Assembly: GCF_943590815.1 (NCBI RefSeq)
Contig: NZ_CALSBS010000001.1
Span: 310,001 to 374,000, forward strand
DNA: 64,000 nucleotides
Direction of reading: 5' to 3'
Source: Pseudocitrobacter vendiensis
GTDB taxonomy: Bacteria; Pseudomonadota; Gammaproteobacteria; Enterobacterales; Enterobacteriaceae
Shown: piece by piece, positions 8,882-18,836 of the stretch
How the letters are laid out: every line of letters begins with the position of its first letter
Position numbering within the stretch: position 1 is the stretch's first letter
Position numbers and translations under genes: made by a program
Notes under the pieces: model-generated
Database searches by the model: none
What the model was told of the DNA's origin: nothing
What the model saw: only the letters and a program-made list of their open reading frames with translations

Positions 8882-10039
8882 GTGGCGATGAAACTCTACA
8901 CGCTTGATGAAATCTGTCTGGAAAATGCCCGGCTGGGGCTGAAACAACCGTTTTCACCGCTTCAACTGGCGTTGAGTCGCTTGATCAATGATGCCGACGC
9001 TTTAAAACGGATGCCGCCGGAAAGTGTGGTACATAAAAAACTGCGCCCGGCTAGCGGGGATGCTCACGATTATTACAGTCTGGGCACTTACTGGTGGCCG
9101 AATCCGCGCAGGCCCAACGGCTTACCCTATATCCGTCGCGACGGGCATACCAATCCGCAGTGCGAAAATAATGATACGGACACCACGCGTATTATCCGCA
9201 TGTGTGAGCGCTGCCTGACACTAGGGCTAGCGTGGTATTTCAGCGGGCAAAAACAGTATGCTCAGGCGGCGGCGGTACAAATACGCTGCTGGTTCCTTGA
9301 TAGTGATACACGAATGAACCCGCATCTGAACTACGGCCAGGCGATCCCCGGCGTGGTCTCCGGTAGAGGTACAGGGCTTATCGATACGCGCCTGCTGTGG
9401 ATGGTAATCGATACTATCGGCCTGATTTCACCCGCAGGTGTTCTCGATACCGATGATATCATTGGCCTGCATCAGTGGTTCCGCGATTTTAACCACTGGA
9501 TGTACTACAGCGATATCGGCCATTCAGAATATGTCTGGCACAACAATCATGGCACCTGGTACGACGTGCAACGGACGGTGAATGCGCTGTTTTACGGTGA
9601 TAAAGGTCTGGCGGCGCGAATTATTGAGCAAGGATTCACCCAGAGAATGGCGGCGCAAATTGATCAGGATGGTAAACAGACCATGGAGCTGGAACGCACC
9701 ATGCCTTTCCACTATTCCCTTTTTAATCTGGAAGCCCATTTATTATTAAATCGCTACGCCGAACATGTTGAAATCGATCGCTGGAATCATATTCGCGATG
9801 GGCGTGGAGTGAAAAAAGGCATCGATTATCTGGTGCCTTTTATCCGCGAACCTGATCTATGGCCATACAGTGATTTACAGGGCATTGTTTGGGATAGCGC
9901 CACCCGCGTATTACTACAAACATTGCGTGGCTATCATAAATATTCAGAGCAATATCGCGATTTATTAACGACCTTCCCACAGGAAACGATGAGTCTGAAA
10001 GAACAATTGATGTGGTGCCCACCTTTACGCAGAGTCTGA
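8882..10039 (+). CDS. Cytoplasmic alginate-lyase-family (PL5/PL38-like) enzyme
   Basis: A 385-residue paralogue of the secreted lyase at 2956-4185 but without a signal peptide. Shared motifs are HDYYS (62-66), YWWPNPR, NNHGTWYDVQ (221-230) and ELERTMPFHYS (269-279), so the catalytic Asn/His and Tyr are kept. The GTG at 8882 is chosen because GGGGAG at 8869-8874 is 7 bases upstream; ATG 8888 is also possible. It starts 4 bases after the ATPase stop and ends the importer operon, which fits cleavage of oligouronates after uptake. Two terminator-like hairpins follow. Substrate class is inferred from family only. Confidence 0.86.
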   Translation: MAMKLYTLDEICLENARLGLKQPFSPLQLALSRLINDADALKRMPPESVVHKKLRPASGDAHDYYSLGTYWWPNPRRPNGLPYIRRDGHTNPQCENNDTDTTRIIRMCERCLTLGLAWYFSGQKQYAQAAAVQIRCWFLDSDTRMNPHLNYGQAIPGVVSGRGTGLIDTRLLWMVIDTIGLISPAGVLDTDDIIGLHQWFRDFNHWMYYSDIGHSEYVWHNNHGTWYDVQRTVNALFYGDKGLAARIIEQGFTQRMAAQIDQDGKQTMELERTMPFHYSLFNLEAHLLLNRYAEHVEIDRWNHIRDGRGVKKGIDYLVPFIREPDLWPYSDLQGIVWDSATRVLLQTLRGYHKYSEQYRDLLTTFPQETMSLKEQLMWCPPLRRV

Positions 10040-10051
10040 CATACCTATTTA

Positions 10052-10087
10052 CAGGCTGGGTGCGGCGTTAACGCCACACCCAGCCTG
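10052..10087 (+). terminator. Strong hairpin after the importer operon
   Basis: CAGGCTGGGTG and CACCCAGCCTG form an 11-bp outer stem, extended by GGCG/CGCC around a TTAA loop. It starts 12 bases after the second lyase stop. Confidence 0.7.
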
Positions 10088-10114
10088 CTGTTGTACGCCA
10101 TTAAACGCTACGTT

Positions 10115-10140
10115 AATGCCCGGATATTCCGGGCATTTTT
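10115..10140 (+). terminator. Rho-independent terminator
   Basis: AATGCCCGGA and TCCGGGCATT pair perfectly around TAT and are followed by a T-run. This second terminator insulates the porin gene from the importer operon. Confidence 0.8.
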
Positions 10141-10415
10141 GTATTTATTATTTTATATGCTAATAATTATAAATAGCCCGTAATTATGTATTTTTTAATA
10201 AAAACAAAATCAAAACAATATTTTAAATTAACTTGATAGCGATCTCATTTTTATTTTTAGTTAAATGACAATGTCGTTTTTTATATTTAAAATCCAGCCA
10301 GTAGTACAGGATGAATGTCTGCGGCATGCTTAATGATTTTATTATTAAGTAACAGGGAGCTATTACTTCTAAAAAATACTTCTGCCGCCTTTTTATAATA
10401 TCAGAGGAAAATAGT
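10141..10415. promoter_or_regulatory. Upstream region of the KdgM-type porin
   Basis: Very AT-rich region without a gene. It includes an imperfect 17-bp palindrome at 10263-10279 (AAATGACA-A-TGTCGTTT, 7 of 8 base pairs), a candidate operator about 140 bases before the porin start. No local regulator is encoded. AT-rich porin upstream regions are also typical H-NS targets. Confidence 0.4.
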
Positions 10416-11096
10416 GTGAAAAAAATTGTTACCTTTATTGCACTTGCCCTGGTCAGTGCATCGGCAAGTGCTGTCACTATCGACTTGCGTCATGAATATA
10501 CCGACGACAGTCAGGTTCAGAAAGATCGTTTATTGATTTCTCACCGCTTTGCCAATGGCTTCGGTATTTCGATTGAGGGCAAGGTGAAGTCGGGTGGTGA
10601 TGATCAGGATAAGGCGTTTAACGACGTCGTTGATAACGGAGATGAATATGTTGTCAGCTACCAGTTTAACGCAGCACCGGGCTTAACGGTGCAACCCGGC
10701 TTTGCGCTGGAAACATCATCTTCAAAAGCGATTTATAAGCCTTATATTCGCGGCCAATATACATTTGAAAATGGCATTTATATCGCTGGGCGTTATCGCT
10801 ATGAATACACGCGTGATACTTCGGCGGATAAGGACGATGAACATATCAACCGCGGCGACCTGTGGCTGGGGTATAAGATCAAGCAGTGGGCCTTTGAAGG
10901 CAATTATTTGTATAAGAAGAGCGAAGACTACGATCGCTTTAATAACGGTAAAGACGATTACGAGTTGAACTTAAAAGTAGCTTATAGCATTGATAAAAAC
11001 TGGAAGCCCTATGTGGAACTGGGGAACGTCTCCGTGCGCTCGACCACAGATGAACGCCAGACACGTTACCGTGTTGGCTTGCAGTACACATTCTAA
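10416..11096 (+). CDS. KdgM/NanC-family oligouronate porin
   Basis: A 226-residue outer-membrane beta-barrel. The signal peptide ends at SASA (about residue 19) and the mature chain starts VTIDLRHEY, as in KdgM porins. Alternating strands rich in Tyr/Arg/Lys follow, and it ends YRVGLQYTF with the C-terminal Phe needed for barrel assembly. The family makes narrow, basic, monomeric channels for acidic oligosaccharides such as oligogalacturonates or sialic acid. GTG at 10416 follows AGAGGAAAA. It has its own promoter region behind two terminators. Its role here is inferred: entry of acidic oligosaccharides for the adjacent importer. Confidence 0.88.
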   Translation: MKKIVTFIALALVSASASAVTIDLRHEYTDDSQVQKDRLLISHRFANGFGISIEGKVKSGGDDQDKAFNDVVDNGDEYVVSYQFNAAPGLTVQPGFALETSSSKAIYKPYIRGQYTFENGIYIAGRYRYEYTRDTSADKDDEHINRGDLWLGYKIKQWAFEGNYLYKKSEDYDRFNNGKDDYELNLKVAYSIDKNWKPYVELGNVSVRSTTDERQTRYRVGLQYTF

Positions 11097-11118
11097 AGCT
11101 GAATACTTTCAGGCAGGT

Positions 11119-11203
11119 TATTGTGCCTGACCCGCCACCCGGCGGCGTCGCCAGCACAATGCCTGATGGCGCTGCGCTTATCAGGCCTACCCGCACCTGA
11201 CCC
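11119..11203. repeat. REP/BIME-type palindromic element
   Basis: Palindromic GC-rich repeat with the core GCCTGATGGCGCTGCGCTT followed by ATCAGGCCTAC, typical of enterobacterial REP sequences. It lies directly after the porin gene and may stabilise its 3' end. Confidence 0.75.
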
Positions 11204-11342
11204 GTAGGCCGGGTAAGGCGCAGCCGCCACCCGGCAATGATGCACAATAGCTAACCGTAGGTCGGGTAAGGCGAAGCCGCCACCCGGCAATGATGTACAA
11301 TAGCTAACCGTAGGCCGGGTAAGGCGCAGCCGCCACCCGGCA
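11204..11342. repeat. Tandem 53-bp REP-containing repeat, 2.6 copies
   Basis: Units start at 11204, 11257 and 11310, each beginning GTAGGCCGGGTAAGGCGCAG (unit 2 has GTAGGTCGGG and GCGAAG) and containing a REP hairpin. The first two units carry the spacer TGCACAATAGCTAACC or its T variant. The exact period points to recent tandem duplication of REP plus spacer. Confidence 0.88.
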
Positions 11343-11358
11343 AACAGACCGCACCGGG

Positions 11359-12108
11359 TTACCCGCAAACCTCACACCCTGGATGACGCATCAGCTTCAT
11401 TTCGCGGAACTGGCAGCTCATCGCGTCATACATCACGATTTTTCCGGCGGCAGGCGTGCCGTAGTGGGTGAGCACTTTAATCGCCTCCATCGCCTGTAAT
11501 GAGCCAATCACGCCAATTAGCGGCGACATGACGCCCGCTTCTACGCAGGTCAGCGCATTCTCGCCGAATAGACGGCTCAGGCAGCGGTAACACGGTTCCC
11601 CTTCCTGCCAGGTGAAGACGCTGATTTGCCCCTCCATACGAATAGCGGCGCCGGAAACCAGCGGCGTTTTATGGCGGAAGCAGCCCGCGTTAAGCTGATT
11701 GCGAACCGCGACGTTATCGGTGCAATCGAGCACAAGATCGTGCTGTTCGATCAACGCCCACAGCGCGTCGTCGTCAAGCATCGCATTATGCGTTACCAGA
11801 TGCGTATGCGGGTTAATCCGCGCCAGTGCATCGCGTGCGGAATCCACCTTTGGCTGACCAATGGTGGCGTCACTGTGCAGCGTCTGGCGCTGAAGGTTAG
11901 AGAGCGCCACGGTGTCGAAATCGACCAGCGACAGTTGCCCGATACCCGCGGCGGCCAGATACTGCGTTGCCGCGCAGCCCAGCCCACCGAGGCCGACGAC
12001 CAGCACTTTCGCCTCTTTCAGCCGCTCCTGCCCGTCGAAATCAAAGCCGCGCAGAATGATTTGTCGGTTATAGCGCATCATCTCCGCATCGCTGAGTTCC
12101 GCTGCCAT
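11359..12108 (-). CDS. moeB: Molybdopterin-synthase adenylyltransferase
   Basis: A 249-residue E1-like enzyme that adenylates the C-terminal glycine of MoaD so it can carry sulfur for molybdopterin synthesis. It has the nucleotide-binding loop GLGGLGCAATQYLAAAG near residue 40, the conserved LVDFDTV and LQRQ segments, and zinc ligands CYRC and HPGCEVCG at the C-terminus. The length equals that of the E. coli protein. Its ATG overlaps the moeA stop by one base, so the two genes are translationally coupled. The REP array lies just beyond its 3' end. Confidence 0.96.
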   Translation of the reverse strand: MAAELSDAEMMRYNRQIILRGFDFDGQERLKEAKVLVVGLGGLGCAATQYLAAAGIGQLSLVDFDTVALSNLQRQTLHSDATIGQPKVDSARDALARINPHTHLVTHNAMLDDDALWALIEQHDLVLDCTDNVAVRNQLNAGCFRHKTPLVSGAAIRMEGQISVFTWQEGEPCYRCLSRLFGENALTCVEAGVMSPLIGVIGSLQAMEAIKVLTHYGTPAAGKIVMYDAMSCQFREMKLMRHPGCEVCG

Positions 12109-13343
12109 TACAGGCCTCCCAGCAGATGATTAAACGGTTCCACCTCAACCCATTCGCCTGCTTCGACATGACCGCGCTCGCGTTCCAGCACGATAAAGCA
12201 GTTACCCTGGCTGAAGGAGCTGAAAATGTGCGAGCCCTGATGGCCGGTGGTGCTGACGGTCAGTTCACCGTTAGCGTCGCGCTGCAAAACACCGCGCTGG
12301 AAATCGAGACGGCCAGGCGATTTTTTCAGGCGTGCGGCGGCACGCACGCGCAGGCGTGGCGCTTGTGTGGAGCCGGTGAAACCGCTCAGTTTCGCCAGCA
12401 GCGGCTGTACCAGTTGGTAGAAGGTGAGCGCCGCAGAGACCGGGTTACCCGGCAGACCACAGAACCAACTGTGGCTCAGTTTGCCGAACGCGAAAGGTTT
12501 GCCCGGCTTAATCGCCAGCTTCCAGAAGCCGATTTCGCCCAGTTCGTCGAGAATGGTTTTGGTGTAGTCCGCTTCGCCAACGGAGACACCACCAGAGCTG
12601 ATGACCACGTCAGCTTCGCTATCCGCTTTGATAAACGTCTGACGCAGCTGTTCCGGGTCATCGCGAATAATGCCAAGATTAATCACCTCACAGCCCAGTT
12701 GTTCCAGCATCAGATGCACCGCCAGACGGTTGGTATCGTAAATCTGACCGTCACCCAGCGGCTGGCCAGGCAGTTGCAGTTCGTCACCGGTGGAGAACAG
12801 CGCCACGCGGATTTTGCGTATCACATCTACCTCAGGGATTCCCAGCGAGGCCAGCACAGGCAGTTCAGCAACGGTCAGGCGCGTACCTGCCGGGAAAACC
12901 ACCGCGCCGTTGGCGATGTCTTCCCCGCAACGGCGGATGTTCTGGCCCGCTTTCACCGGGGCGGTAAAACGCACGCCCGTATCGGTTTGTTCGGTTTGTT
13001 CCTGCATCACAACTGCGTCACAGCCCGCAGGAACCGGCGCACCGGTCATAATGCGGATGCAGCTTCCGACAGGCCATTCACCGTGATACGGCTGACCTGC
13101 AAAGGCTTTCCCCGCGACCATCAGCGGTGCGTCGGTGGCGATATCGCTCAGGCGCACGGCGTAACCATCCATCGCCGAGTTATCAAATCCGGGTACATCC
13201 AGCGGTGAAACCACATCGCGCGCCGTGATACGGCCAAAGGCCTGCACAAGGGGAACAGATTCTGAAGTATTGAGCGGGGTGATTCTTCCGAGCATCTGGC
13301 TCAGCGCATCATCAAGCGGGATCAGGCCGGCGGTAAAATCCAT
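12108..13343 (-). CDS. moeA: Molybdopterin molybdenumtransferase
   Basis: A 411-residue cytoplasmic enzyme that inserts molybdate into adenylylated molybdopterin to give molybdenum cofactor. Family landmarks are [13 protein letters not shown] near residues 50-62, the molybdopterin-binding-fold motif [14 protein letters not shown] around 250 and LPGNPVSA near 300. The length matches E. coli MoeA. It is the first gene of the moeA-moeB operon and is divergent from iaaA with about 160 bases between the starts. Confidence 0.96.
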   Translation of the reverse strand: MDFTAGLIPLDDALSQMLGRITPLNTSESVPLVQAFGRITARDVVSPLDVPGFDNSAMDGYAVRLSDIATDAPLMVAGKAFAGQPYHGEWPVGSCIRIMTGAPVPAGCDAVVMQEQTEQTDTGVRFTAPVKAGQNIRRCGEDIANGAVVFPAGTRLTVAELPVLASLGIPEVDVIRKIRVALFSTGDELQLPGQPLGDGQIYDTNRLAVHLMLEQLGCEVINLGIIRDDPEQLRQTFIKADSEADVVISSGGVSVGEADYTKTILDELGEIGFWKLAIKPGKPFAFGKLSHSWFCGLPGNPVSAALTFYQLVQPLLAKLSGFTGSTQAPRLRVRAAARLKKSPGRLDFQRGVLQRDANGELTVSTTGHQGSHIFSSFSQGNCFIVLERERGHVEAGEWVEVEPFNHLLGGL

Positions 13344-13506
13344 GGGTAAACTCCTGGGAAAACATCGAATCCGCCCATTATGGCAGAAAAGCGCGGCTCA
13401 CTGTATTCCACCAGAGGCGTATCTTTATTCAAAAATCGAATAGGTTTGATGCCACGATAATGATATTTATAGATAAAGTTATTTAATGATAGGCAATGAA
13501 GAATCC

Positions 13507-14445
13507 ATGGGAAAAGCAGTGATTGCGATTCATGGCGGGGCGGGGGCGATTTCCCGCACGCAGCTCTCGACGCAGAAGGAACTGGAGTATGTTGAGGCGC
13601 TTTCCGCAATTGTGGAACACGCGCAGCATAGCCTGGAGGCGGGCGCGAGCGCGCTCGACGTCGTTACCGAGGCGGTACGCCAGTTAGAGGAGTGTCCGCT
13701 GTTTAACGCCGGAACAGGGTCTGTGTTTACCGCCGATGAGACCCATGAACTGGACGCCTGCGTGATGGACGGTTATTCGCTGAACGCCGGGGCGGTGGCA
13801 GGGGTAAAACATCTGCGTAACCCGGTGCTGGCGGCGCGGCAGGTGCTGGAAAACAGCCCGCACGTGCTGCTGATTGGCGAGGGCGCTGAAACCTTTGCGC
13901 AGCAGCAGGGTATTGAGCTGGTGAATAACAACATGTTCTCTACGCCTGAACGTTTTCAGCAGCTTCAGGAAGCAAAATCTCAGCGTTCTGTTTGCCTCGA
14001 TCATGACGCCCCACTCGATGAGCGCACCAAAATGGGCACCGTTGGCGCGGTGGCGCTGGACAAACACGGCAATCTGGCGGCGGCGACCTCCACGGGCGGT
14101 ATGACCAACAAGCTGCCTGGTCGCGTCGGTGACAGCCCGCTGGTGGGTGCCGGATGCTACGCGAATAATGCCAATGTGGCGGTCTCCTGTACCGGTACGG
14201 GGGAAGTCTTTATCCGTGCGCTGGCGGCTTACGATATCGCGGCACTGATGGAATATGGTCATCTTAGCCTGCACGATGCCTGCGAACGTGTGGTAATGGA
14301 AAAACTGCCCGCACTGGGCGGCAGCGGCGGCCTGATTGCTATCGACAACGAAGGCAATGTGGCACTGCCGTTTAACAGTGAAGGGATGTATCGCGCCTGG
14401 GCCTATGCAGGCGACACGCCAACCATCGGCATTTATCGGGAATAA
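13507..14445 (+). CDS. iaaA: Isoaspartyl peptidase / L-asparaginase
   Basis: A 312-residue Ntn hydrolase precursor that cleaves isoaspartyl dipeptides and asparagine. Autoproteolysis before Thr178 in [11 protein letters not shown] yields the two subunits and frees the catalytic Thr; [18 protein letters not shown] and GTGEVFIR complete the active site. The ATG at 13507 ([13 protein letters not shown]) is chosen because it matches the E. coli start; an in-frame ATG at 13486 would add 7 unsupported residues. It is followed after 11 bases by gsiA, the same arrangement as the K-12 iaaA-gsiABCD operon for glutathione and peptide use. Confidence 0.95.
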   Translation: MGKAVIAIHGGAGAISRTQLSTQKELEYVEALSAIVEHAQHSLEAGASALDVVTEAVRQLEECPLFNAGTGSVFTADETHELDACVMDGYSLNAGAVAGVKHLRNPVLAARQVLENSPHVLLIGEGAETFAQQQGIELVNNNMFSTPERFQQLQEAKSQRSVCLDHDAPLDERTKMGTVGAVALDKHGNLAAATSTGGMTNKLPGRVGDSPLVGAGCYANNANVAVSCTGTGEVFIRALAAYDIAALMEYGHLSLHDACERVVMEKLPALGGSGGLIAIDNEGNVALPFNSEGMYRAWAYAGDTPTIGIYRE

Positions 14446-14456
14446 GGAGACATTGC

Positions 14457-16304
14457 TTGCCGCACTCTGAACACCTCGATGCACAGAATGTCCTGAGCGT
14501 TCAGGATCTCTGCGTGACCTTCGGCCAACAGCAGGCCGTTCGCCAACTGAGTTTTAGCCTTAAACGGGGTGAGACGCTGGCGATCGTCGGCGAATCGGGA
14601 TCCGGGAAATCCGTGACCGCGCTGGCGCTGATGCGCCTGCTGGAGCAGGAAAATGCGCGCGTGCGCAGTAAACAGATGCTGTTGCGCCGCCGCAGCCGCG
14701 ATGTCATCGAGATAACAGAGCAGTCGTCTGCGCAGATGCGCAAAGTCCGCGGTGCGGATATCGCGATGATTTTTCAGGAGCCGATGACTTCACTGAATCC
14801 GGTGTTCACGGTCGGTGAGCAAATTGCGGAATCTATTCGATTGCATCAGGGGATGAGCCGCGAAGAGGCGCTGGCGGAAGCGAAGAAAATGCTGGAACGC
14901 GTGCGCATCCCTGAAGCGCAGGCGATGCTGGCGCGTTATCCGCATCAGCTTTCCGGTGGCATGCGTCAGCGGGTGATGATCGCGATGGCGCTCTCCTGTC
15001 GCCCGGCGGTGCTGATTGCCGATGAACCCACAACGGCGCTGGATGTCACTATTCAGGCGCAAATTTTACAGTTGATCGACGTGTTGCAAAAAGAGATGTC
15101 GATGGGGGTTATCTTCATTACCCACGATATGGGCGTGGTGGCGGAAATTGCCGACCGCGTGCTGGTGATGTATCAGGGTGAAGCGGTCGAGACAGGCAGC
15201 GTTGAGGCGATTTTCCGTGATCCTCAACATCCTTATACCCGCAAACTGCTGGCGGCGGTGCCGACGCTTGGCGAAATGCGCGGCAGCGATTTGCCGCGCC
15301 ACTTCCCGGAATTTAATTCGCCCGCGTCTGACATTGAAGAACAAAATACTGTGGTTGCCGGCGAGCCTGTGCTTCAGGTGCGCAATCTGGTTGCGCGCTT
15401 TGATATACGCAGCGGCTGGTTGAATCGCGTGACCCGCGAAGTGCACGCGGTTGAAGATGTTAGCTTTGATCTCTGGCCCGGCGAAACGCTGGCGCTGGTG
15501 GGGGAATCGGGCTGCGGAAAATCCACCACCGGACGCGCGTTGCTGCGGCTGGTCGAGGCGCAGAGCGGCACCATCACCTTTAACGGCGCGCGTATTGACA
15601 CGCTCTCCGCGCATCAGCTTCAGCCTCTGCGTCGCGATATTCAGTTTATCTTTCAGGACCCTTATGCGTCGCTCGACCCGCGCCATACGGTGGGTTACTC
15701 AATTATGGAGCCCCTGCGCATCCACAAGAAGCTGGAAGGCGAGGCCGCGCAACAACGCGTGGCCTGGCTGCTGGAACGTGTGGGCTTGCAGCCGGAGCAC
15801 GCCTGGCGGTATCCGCATGAGTTTTCCGGCGGCCAGCGTCAGCGCATCTGCATTGCCCGCGCGCTGGCGCTGGAGCCGAAAGTGGTGATTGCCGATGAAT
15901 CGGTTTCGGCGCTGGATGTGTCGATTCGCGCGCAAATTATTAATCTTCTGCTTTCCTTACAGCGGGAGATGGGCATTGCGTTTTTGTTTATTTCACACGA
16001 TATGGCGGTGGTGGAGCGCATCAGCCACCGCGTGGCGGTGATGTACCGGGGGCGAATTGTTGAAATTGGCCCCCGGCGCGCCGTCTTTGAAAACCCGCAG
16101 CACCCTTACACCCGTAAATTACTGGATGCCGTACCGGTAGCCGATCCCACGCATCGTCGGCCGCAGCGCGTGCTGCTCTCTGACGAACTGCCGGGCAATA
16201 TTTATAAGCGGGGAGACGCGGTGGTGAGCGTTCCGTTGCAGCAGGTTTCGCCGGGGCATTTCGTGGCCCGCGAACCGACGGCAAATGCGCTCTTGCGAGA
16301 ATAA
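14457..16304 (+). CDS. gsiA: Glutathione importer, duplicated ATPase
   Basis: A 615-residue fusion of two ABC ATPase domains. Domain 1 has Walker [10 protein letters not shown] (about 44-52) and [12 protein letters not shown]. Domain 2 has GESGCGKST (about 350) and [12 protein letters not shown]. Both Walker B motifs (VLIADEP, VVIADES) are intact. It powers uptake of glutathione by the dipeptide-type transporter GsiABCD. TTG at 14457 follows AAGGAG and gives the MPHSEHLDA start expected for GsiA. E. coli GsiA has 623 residues. Confidence 0.95.
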   Translation: MPHSEHLDAQNVLSVQDLCVTFGQQQAVRQLSFSLKRGETLAIVGESGSGKSVTALALMRLLEQENARVRSKQMLLRRRSRDVIEITEQSSAQMRKVRGADIAMIFQEPMTSLNPVFTVGEQIAESIRLHQGMSREEALAEAKKMLERVRIPEAQAMLARYPHQLSGGMRQRVMIAMALSCRPAVLIADEPTTALDVTIQAQILQLIDVLQKEMSMGVIFITHDMGVVAEIADRVLVMYQGEAVETGSVEAIFRDPQHPYTRKLLAAVPTLGEMRGSDLPRHFPEFNSPASDIEEQNTVVAGEPVLQVRNLVARFDIRSGWLNRVTREVHAVEDVSFDLWPGETLALVGESGCGKSTTGRALLRLVEAQSGTITFNGARIDTLSAHQLQPLRRDIQFIFQDPYASLDPRHTVGYSIMEPLRIHKKLEGEAAQQRVAWLLERVGLQPEHAWRYPHEFSGGQRQRICIARALALEPKVVIADESVSALDVSIRAQIINLLLSLQREMGIAFLFISHDMAVVERISHRVAVMYRGRIVEIGPRRAVFENPQHPYTRKLLDAVPVADPTHRRPQRVLLSDELPGNIYKRGDAVVSVPLQQVSPGHFVAREPTANALLRE

Positions 16305-16336
16305 TAATGACAGGCAGGGTACTTCAGGAGAACAAC

Positions 16337-17875
16337 ATGACACAACGCGTATCAGGTAAATGGCTTCTGGCGCTGGGCGTGGCCTCCGCGCTGGCCGCGT
16401 CCCCGGCGTTTGCCGCCAAAGATGTGGTGGTGGCGGTCGGCTCGAACTTCACCACGCTCGATCCGTATGACGCCAACGACACCCTGTCGCAGGCGGTAGC
16501 GAAGTCGTTCTATCAGGGGCTGTTTGGCCTTGATAAAGAGATGAAATTGCAGAACGTGCTGGCGGAAAGCTACACGGTGTCTGATGATGGGCTGACCTAT
16601 ACCCTCAAACTACGTGAAGGCGTGAAGTTTCAGGATGGCACCGATTTCAACGCCGAAGCGGTGAAAGCCAACCTCGACCGCGCCAGCAATCCGGAAAATC
16701 ATCTCAAACGTTATAATCTGTATAAAAATATCGCCAAAACCGAGGCGGTGGATGCCGGTACCGTCAAAATTATCCTGAAACAGCCGTTCTCGGCGTTTAT
16801 TAATATCCTTGCTCACCCGGCGACGGCGATGATCTCCCCGGCGGCGCTGAAAAAATACGGCGATGAAATTGGATTCCACCCGGTGGGAACCGGGCCGTAT
16901 ACGCTCGAAACCTGGAATCAGACCGATTTTGTGAAGGTGAAGAAGTTTGACGGTTACTGGCAAAAGGGGCTGCCGAAGCTGGATACCATCACCTGGCGTC
17001 CGGTTGTTGACAACAATACCCGTGCGGCGATGCTGCAAACGGGGGAAGCGCAGTTTGCCTTCCCGATCCCTTACGAACAAGCCCCGTTACTGGAAAAGAA
17101 TAGCAACCTGGAGTTGGTTGCCAGCCCGTCAATCATGCAGCGTTACATCAGCATGAACGTGACGCAAAAGCCGTTCGATAATCCAAAAGTACGTGAAGCC
17201 ATTAACTACGCGATCAACCGGCAGGCGCTGGTGAAGGTGGCGTTCGCCGGTTATGCCACCCCTGCGACGGGCATCGTCCCGCCGTCGATTGCCTATGCAC
17301 AGAGCTACCCTGCGTGGAAGTACGATCCGGCGAAAGCGCGCGAACTGCTGAAAGAGGCGGGCTACCCGAACGGCTTCAGCACCACGCTGTGGTCATCGCA
17401 TAATCACAGCACCGCGCAGAAAGTGTTGCAGTTTACTCAGCAGCAACTGGCACAGGTGGGCATTAAAGCGCAGGTGACGGCGATGGATGCCGGACAGCGT
17501 GCGGCGGAAGTTGAGGGCAAAGGGCAGAAAGAGAGCGGCGTGCGCATGTTCTATACCGGCTGGTCCGCCTCGACGGGTGAAGCGGACTGGGCGCTGTCGC
17601 CGCTGTTTGCCTCGCAGAACTGGCCGCCAACCCTGTTTAACACCGCGTTTTACAGCAACCCGCAGGTGGATAAAGACCTGACCGAGGCGCTGAAAACCAC
17701 CGACACGAAACAGAAAGCCAGCCTCTATAAAGCGGCGCAGGATACGCTCTGGAAAGCGTCGCCGTGGGTGCCGCTGGTGGTTGAGAAACTGGTTTCCGCA
17801 CACAGCAAAAAACTGACTGGCTTCTATATCATGCCGGATACCGGTTTTAGCTTCGATGAGGCGGATCTGAAGTAA
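16337..17875 (+). CDS. gsiB: Glutathione-binding periplasmic protein
   Basis: A 512-residue family 5 solute-binding protein, the E. coli length. The signal peptide ends SPAFAA (about residue 26) and the mature chain starts [20 protein letters not shown], the usual start of peptide-binding proteins. It delivers glutathione to GsiCD. The ATG at 16337 follows AGGAG; the longer open frame from 16307 lacks a signal peptide at its N-terminus. It is the third gene of the iaaA-gsi operon. Confidence 0.95.
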   Translation: MTQRVSGKWLLALGVASALAASPAFAAKDVVVAVGSNFTTLDPYDANDTLSQAVAKSFYQGLFGLDKEMKLQNVLAESYTVSDDGLTYTLKLREGVKFQDGTDFNAEAVKANLDRASNPENHLKRYNLYKNIAKTEAVDAGTVKIILKQPFSAFINILAHPATAMISPAALKKYGDEIGFHPVGTGPYTLETWNQTDFVKVKKFDGYWQKGLPKLDTITWRPVVDNNTRAAMLQTGEAQFAFPIPYEQAPLLEKNSNLELVASPSIMQRYISMNVTQKPFDNPKVREAINYAINRQALVKVAFAGYATPATGIVPPSIAYAQSYPAWKYDPAKARELLKEAGYPNGFSTTLWSSHNHSTAQKVLQFTQQQLAQVGIKAQVTAMDAGQRAAEVEGKGQKESGVRMFYTGWSASTGEADWALSPLFASQNWPPTLFNTAFYSNPQVDKDLTEALKTTDTKQKASLYKAAQDTLWKASPWVPLVVEKLVSAHSKKLTGFYIMPDTGFSFDEADLK

Positions 17876-17915
17876 GGTTCTGCCCCCTGCGCGGGGGCTG
17901 AACACAAGGAGAGTC

Positions 17916-18836
17916 ATGCTCAACTATGTCATTAAACGCCTGCTGGGGCTTATCCCGACGCTGCTGATTGTGGCGGTGCTGGTGTTTCTGTTTGTTCATA
18001 TGCTACCGGGCGACCCGGCGCGCCTGATTGCCGGGCCGGAGGCCGACGCTGAGGTTATCGCGCTGGTGCGCCAGCAACTGGGCCTCGATCAGCCGCTATA
18101 CGTGCAGTTCTGGCACTATATTACCAACGCGATTCAGGGCGATTTCGGCCTGTCGATGGTTTCGCGTCGCCCGGTGTCAGAAGAGATCGCCAGCCGTTTT
18201 ATGCCCACACTGTGGCTGACGCTTGCCAGCATGGTCTGGGCGGTAATTTTCGGTATGGCGATGGGGATTGTCGCCGCCGTCTGGCGTAACCGCTGGCCCG
18301 ACCGCCTTGGCATGGCGATTGCCGTTACCGGGATTTCCTTCCCGGCTTTTGCGCTGGGCATGCTGCTGATGCAGATTTTCTCCGTCGAACTCGGCTGGCT
18401 GCCCACGGTGGGCGCGGATAGCTGGAAGCACTACATTTTGCCATCGCTGACGCTGGGCGCGGCGGTGGCCGCCGTCATGGCGCGCTTCACCCGCGCATCG
18501 TTTGTTGATGTGCTTAACGAAGACTATATGCGCACCGCTCGGGCGAAAGGCGTCAGCGAGCGGTTGGTGGTGCTCAAGCACGGCCTGCGCAACGCGATGA
18601 TCCCGGTCGTCACCATGATGGGCTTACAGTTTGGCTTCCTGCTGGGCGGCTCGATTGTGGTGGAGAAAGTGTTCAACTGGCCGGGGCTGGGCCGTTTACT
18701 GGTCGACTCGGTCGAGATGCGCGATTATCCGGTGATTCAGGCGGAAGTGTTGCTTTTTTCGCTGGAGTTTATTCTTATCAACTTAGTGGTGGATGTGCTC
18801 TACGCCGCCATTAACCCGGCTATCAGGTATAAATAA
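17916..18836 (+). CDS. gsiC: Glutathione importer permease
   Basis: A 306-residue DppB/OppB-type permease with six membrane segments. The N-terminus [17 protein letters not shown] is characteristic. The coupling loop [14 protein letters not shown] and the following HGLRNAMIP are intact. It forms the channel with GsiD. It starts after AAGGAGAGTC, and the gap to gsiB holds a short GC-rich hairpin (CCCCCTGCGCGGGGG) that may lower downstream expression relative to the binding protein. Confidence 0.95.
   Translation: MLNYVIKRLLGLIPTLLIVAVLVFLFVHMLPGDPARLIAGPEADAEVIALVRQQLGLDQPLYVQFWHYITNAIQGDFGLSMVSRRPVSEEIASRFMPTLWLTLASMVWAVIFGMAMGIVAAVWRNRWPDRLGMAIAVTGISFPAFALGMLLMQIFSVELGWLPTVGADSWKHYILPSLTLGAAVAAVMARFTRASFVDVLNEDYMRTARAKGVSERLVVLKHGLRNAMIPVVTMMGLQFGFLLGGSIVVEKVFNWPGLGRLLVDSVEMRDYPVIQAEVLLFSLEFILINLVVDVLYAAINPAIRYK

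Noticed and set aside
945-11096. Prophage or integrative element
   Set aside because: No integrase, transposase, tRNA or flanking direct repeat is visible. The island is bounded only by terminators and REP sequences.
11204-11342. Possible CRISPR array
   Set aside because: Three direct repeats with 53-base period contain REP hairpins and near-identical spacers, without cas genes; this is tandem duplication of a REP unit.
11093-11368. Leftward open frames of about 90-100 residues across 10939-11368
   Set aside because: They are translations of REP repeats (repeated GWRLRLTRP) and have no independent coding evidence.
12126-13208. 360-residue rightward open frame antisense to moeA
   Set aside because: It is a shadow of moeA with no ribosome site and Arg/Gln/His-rich composition typical of antisense translation in GC-rich genes.
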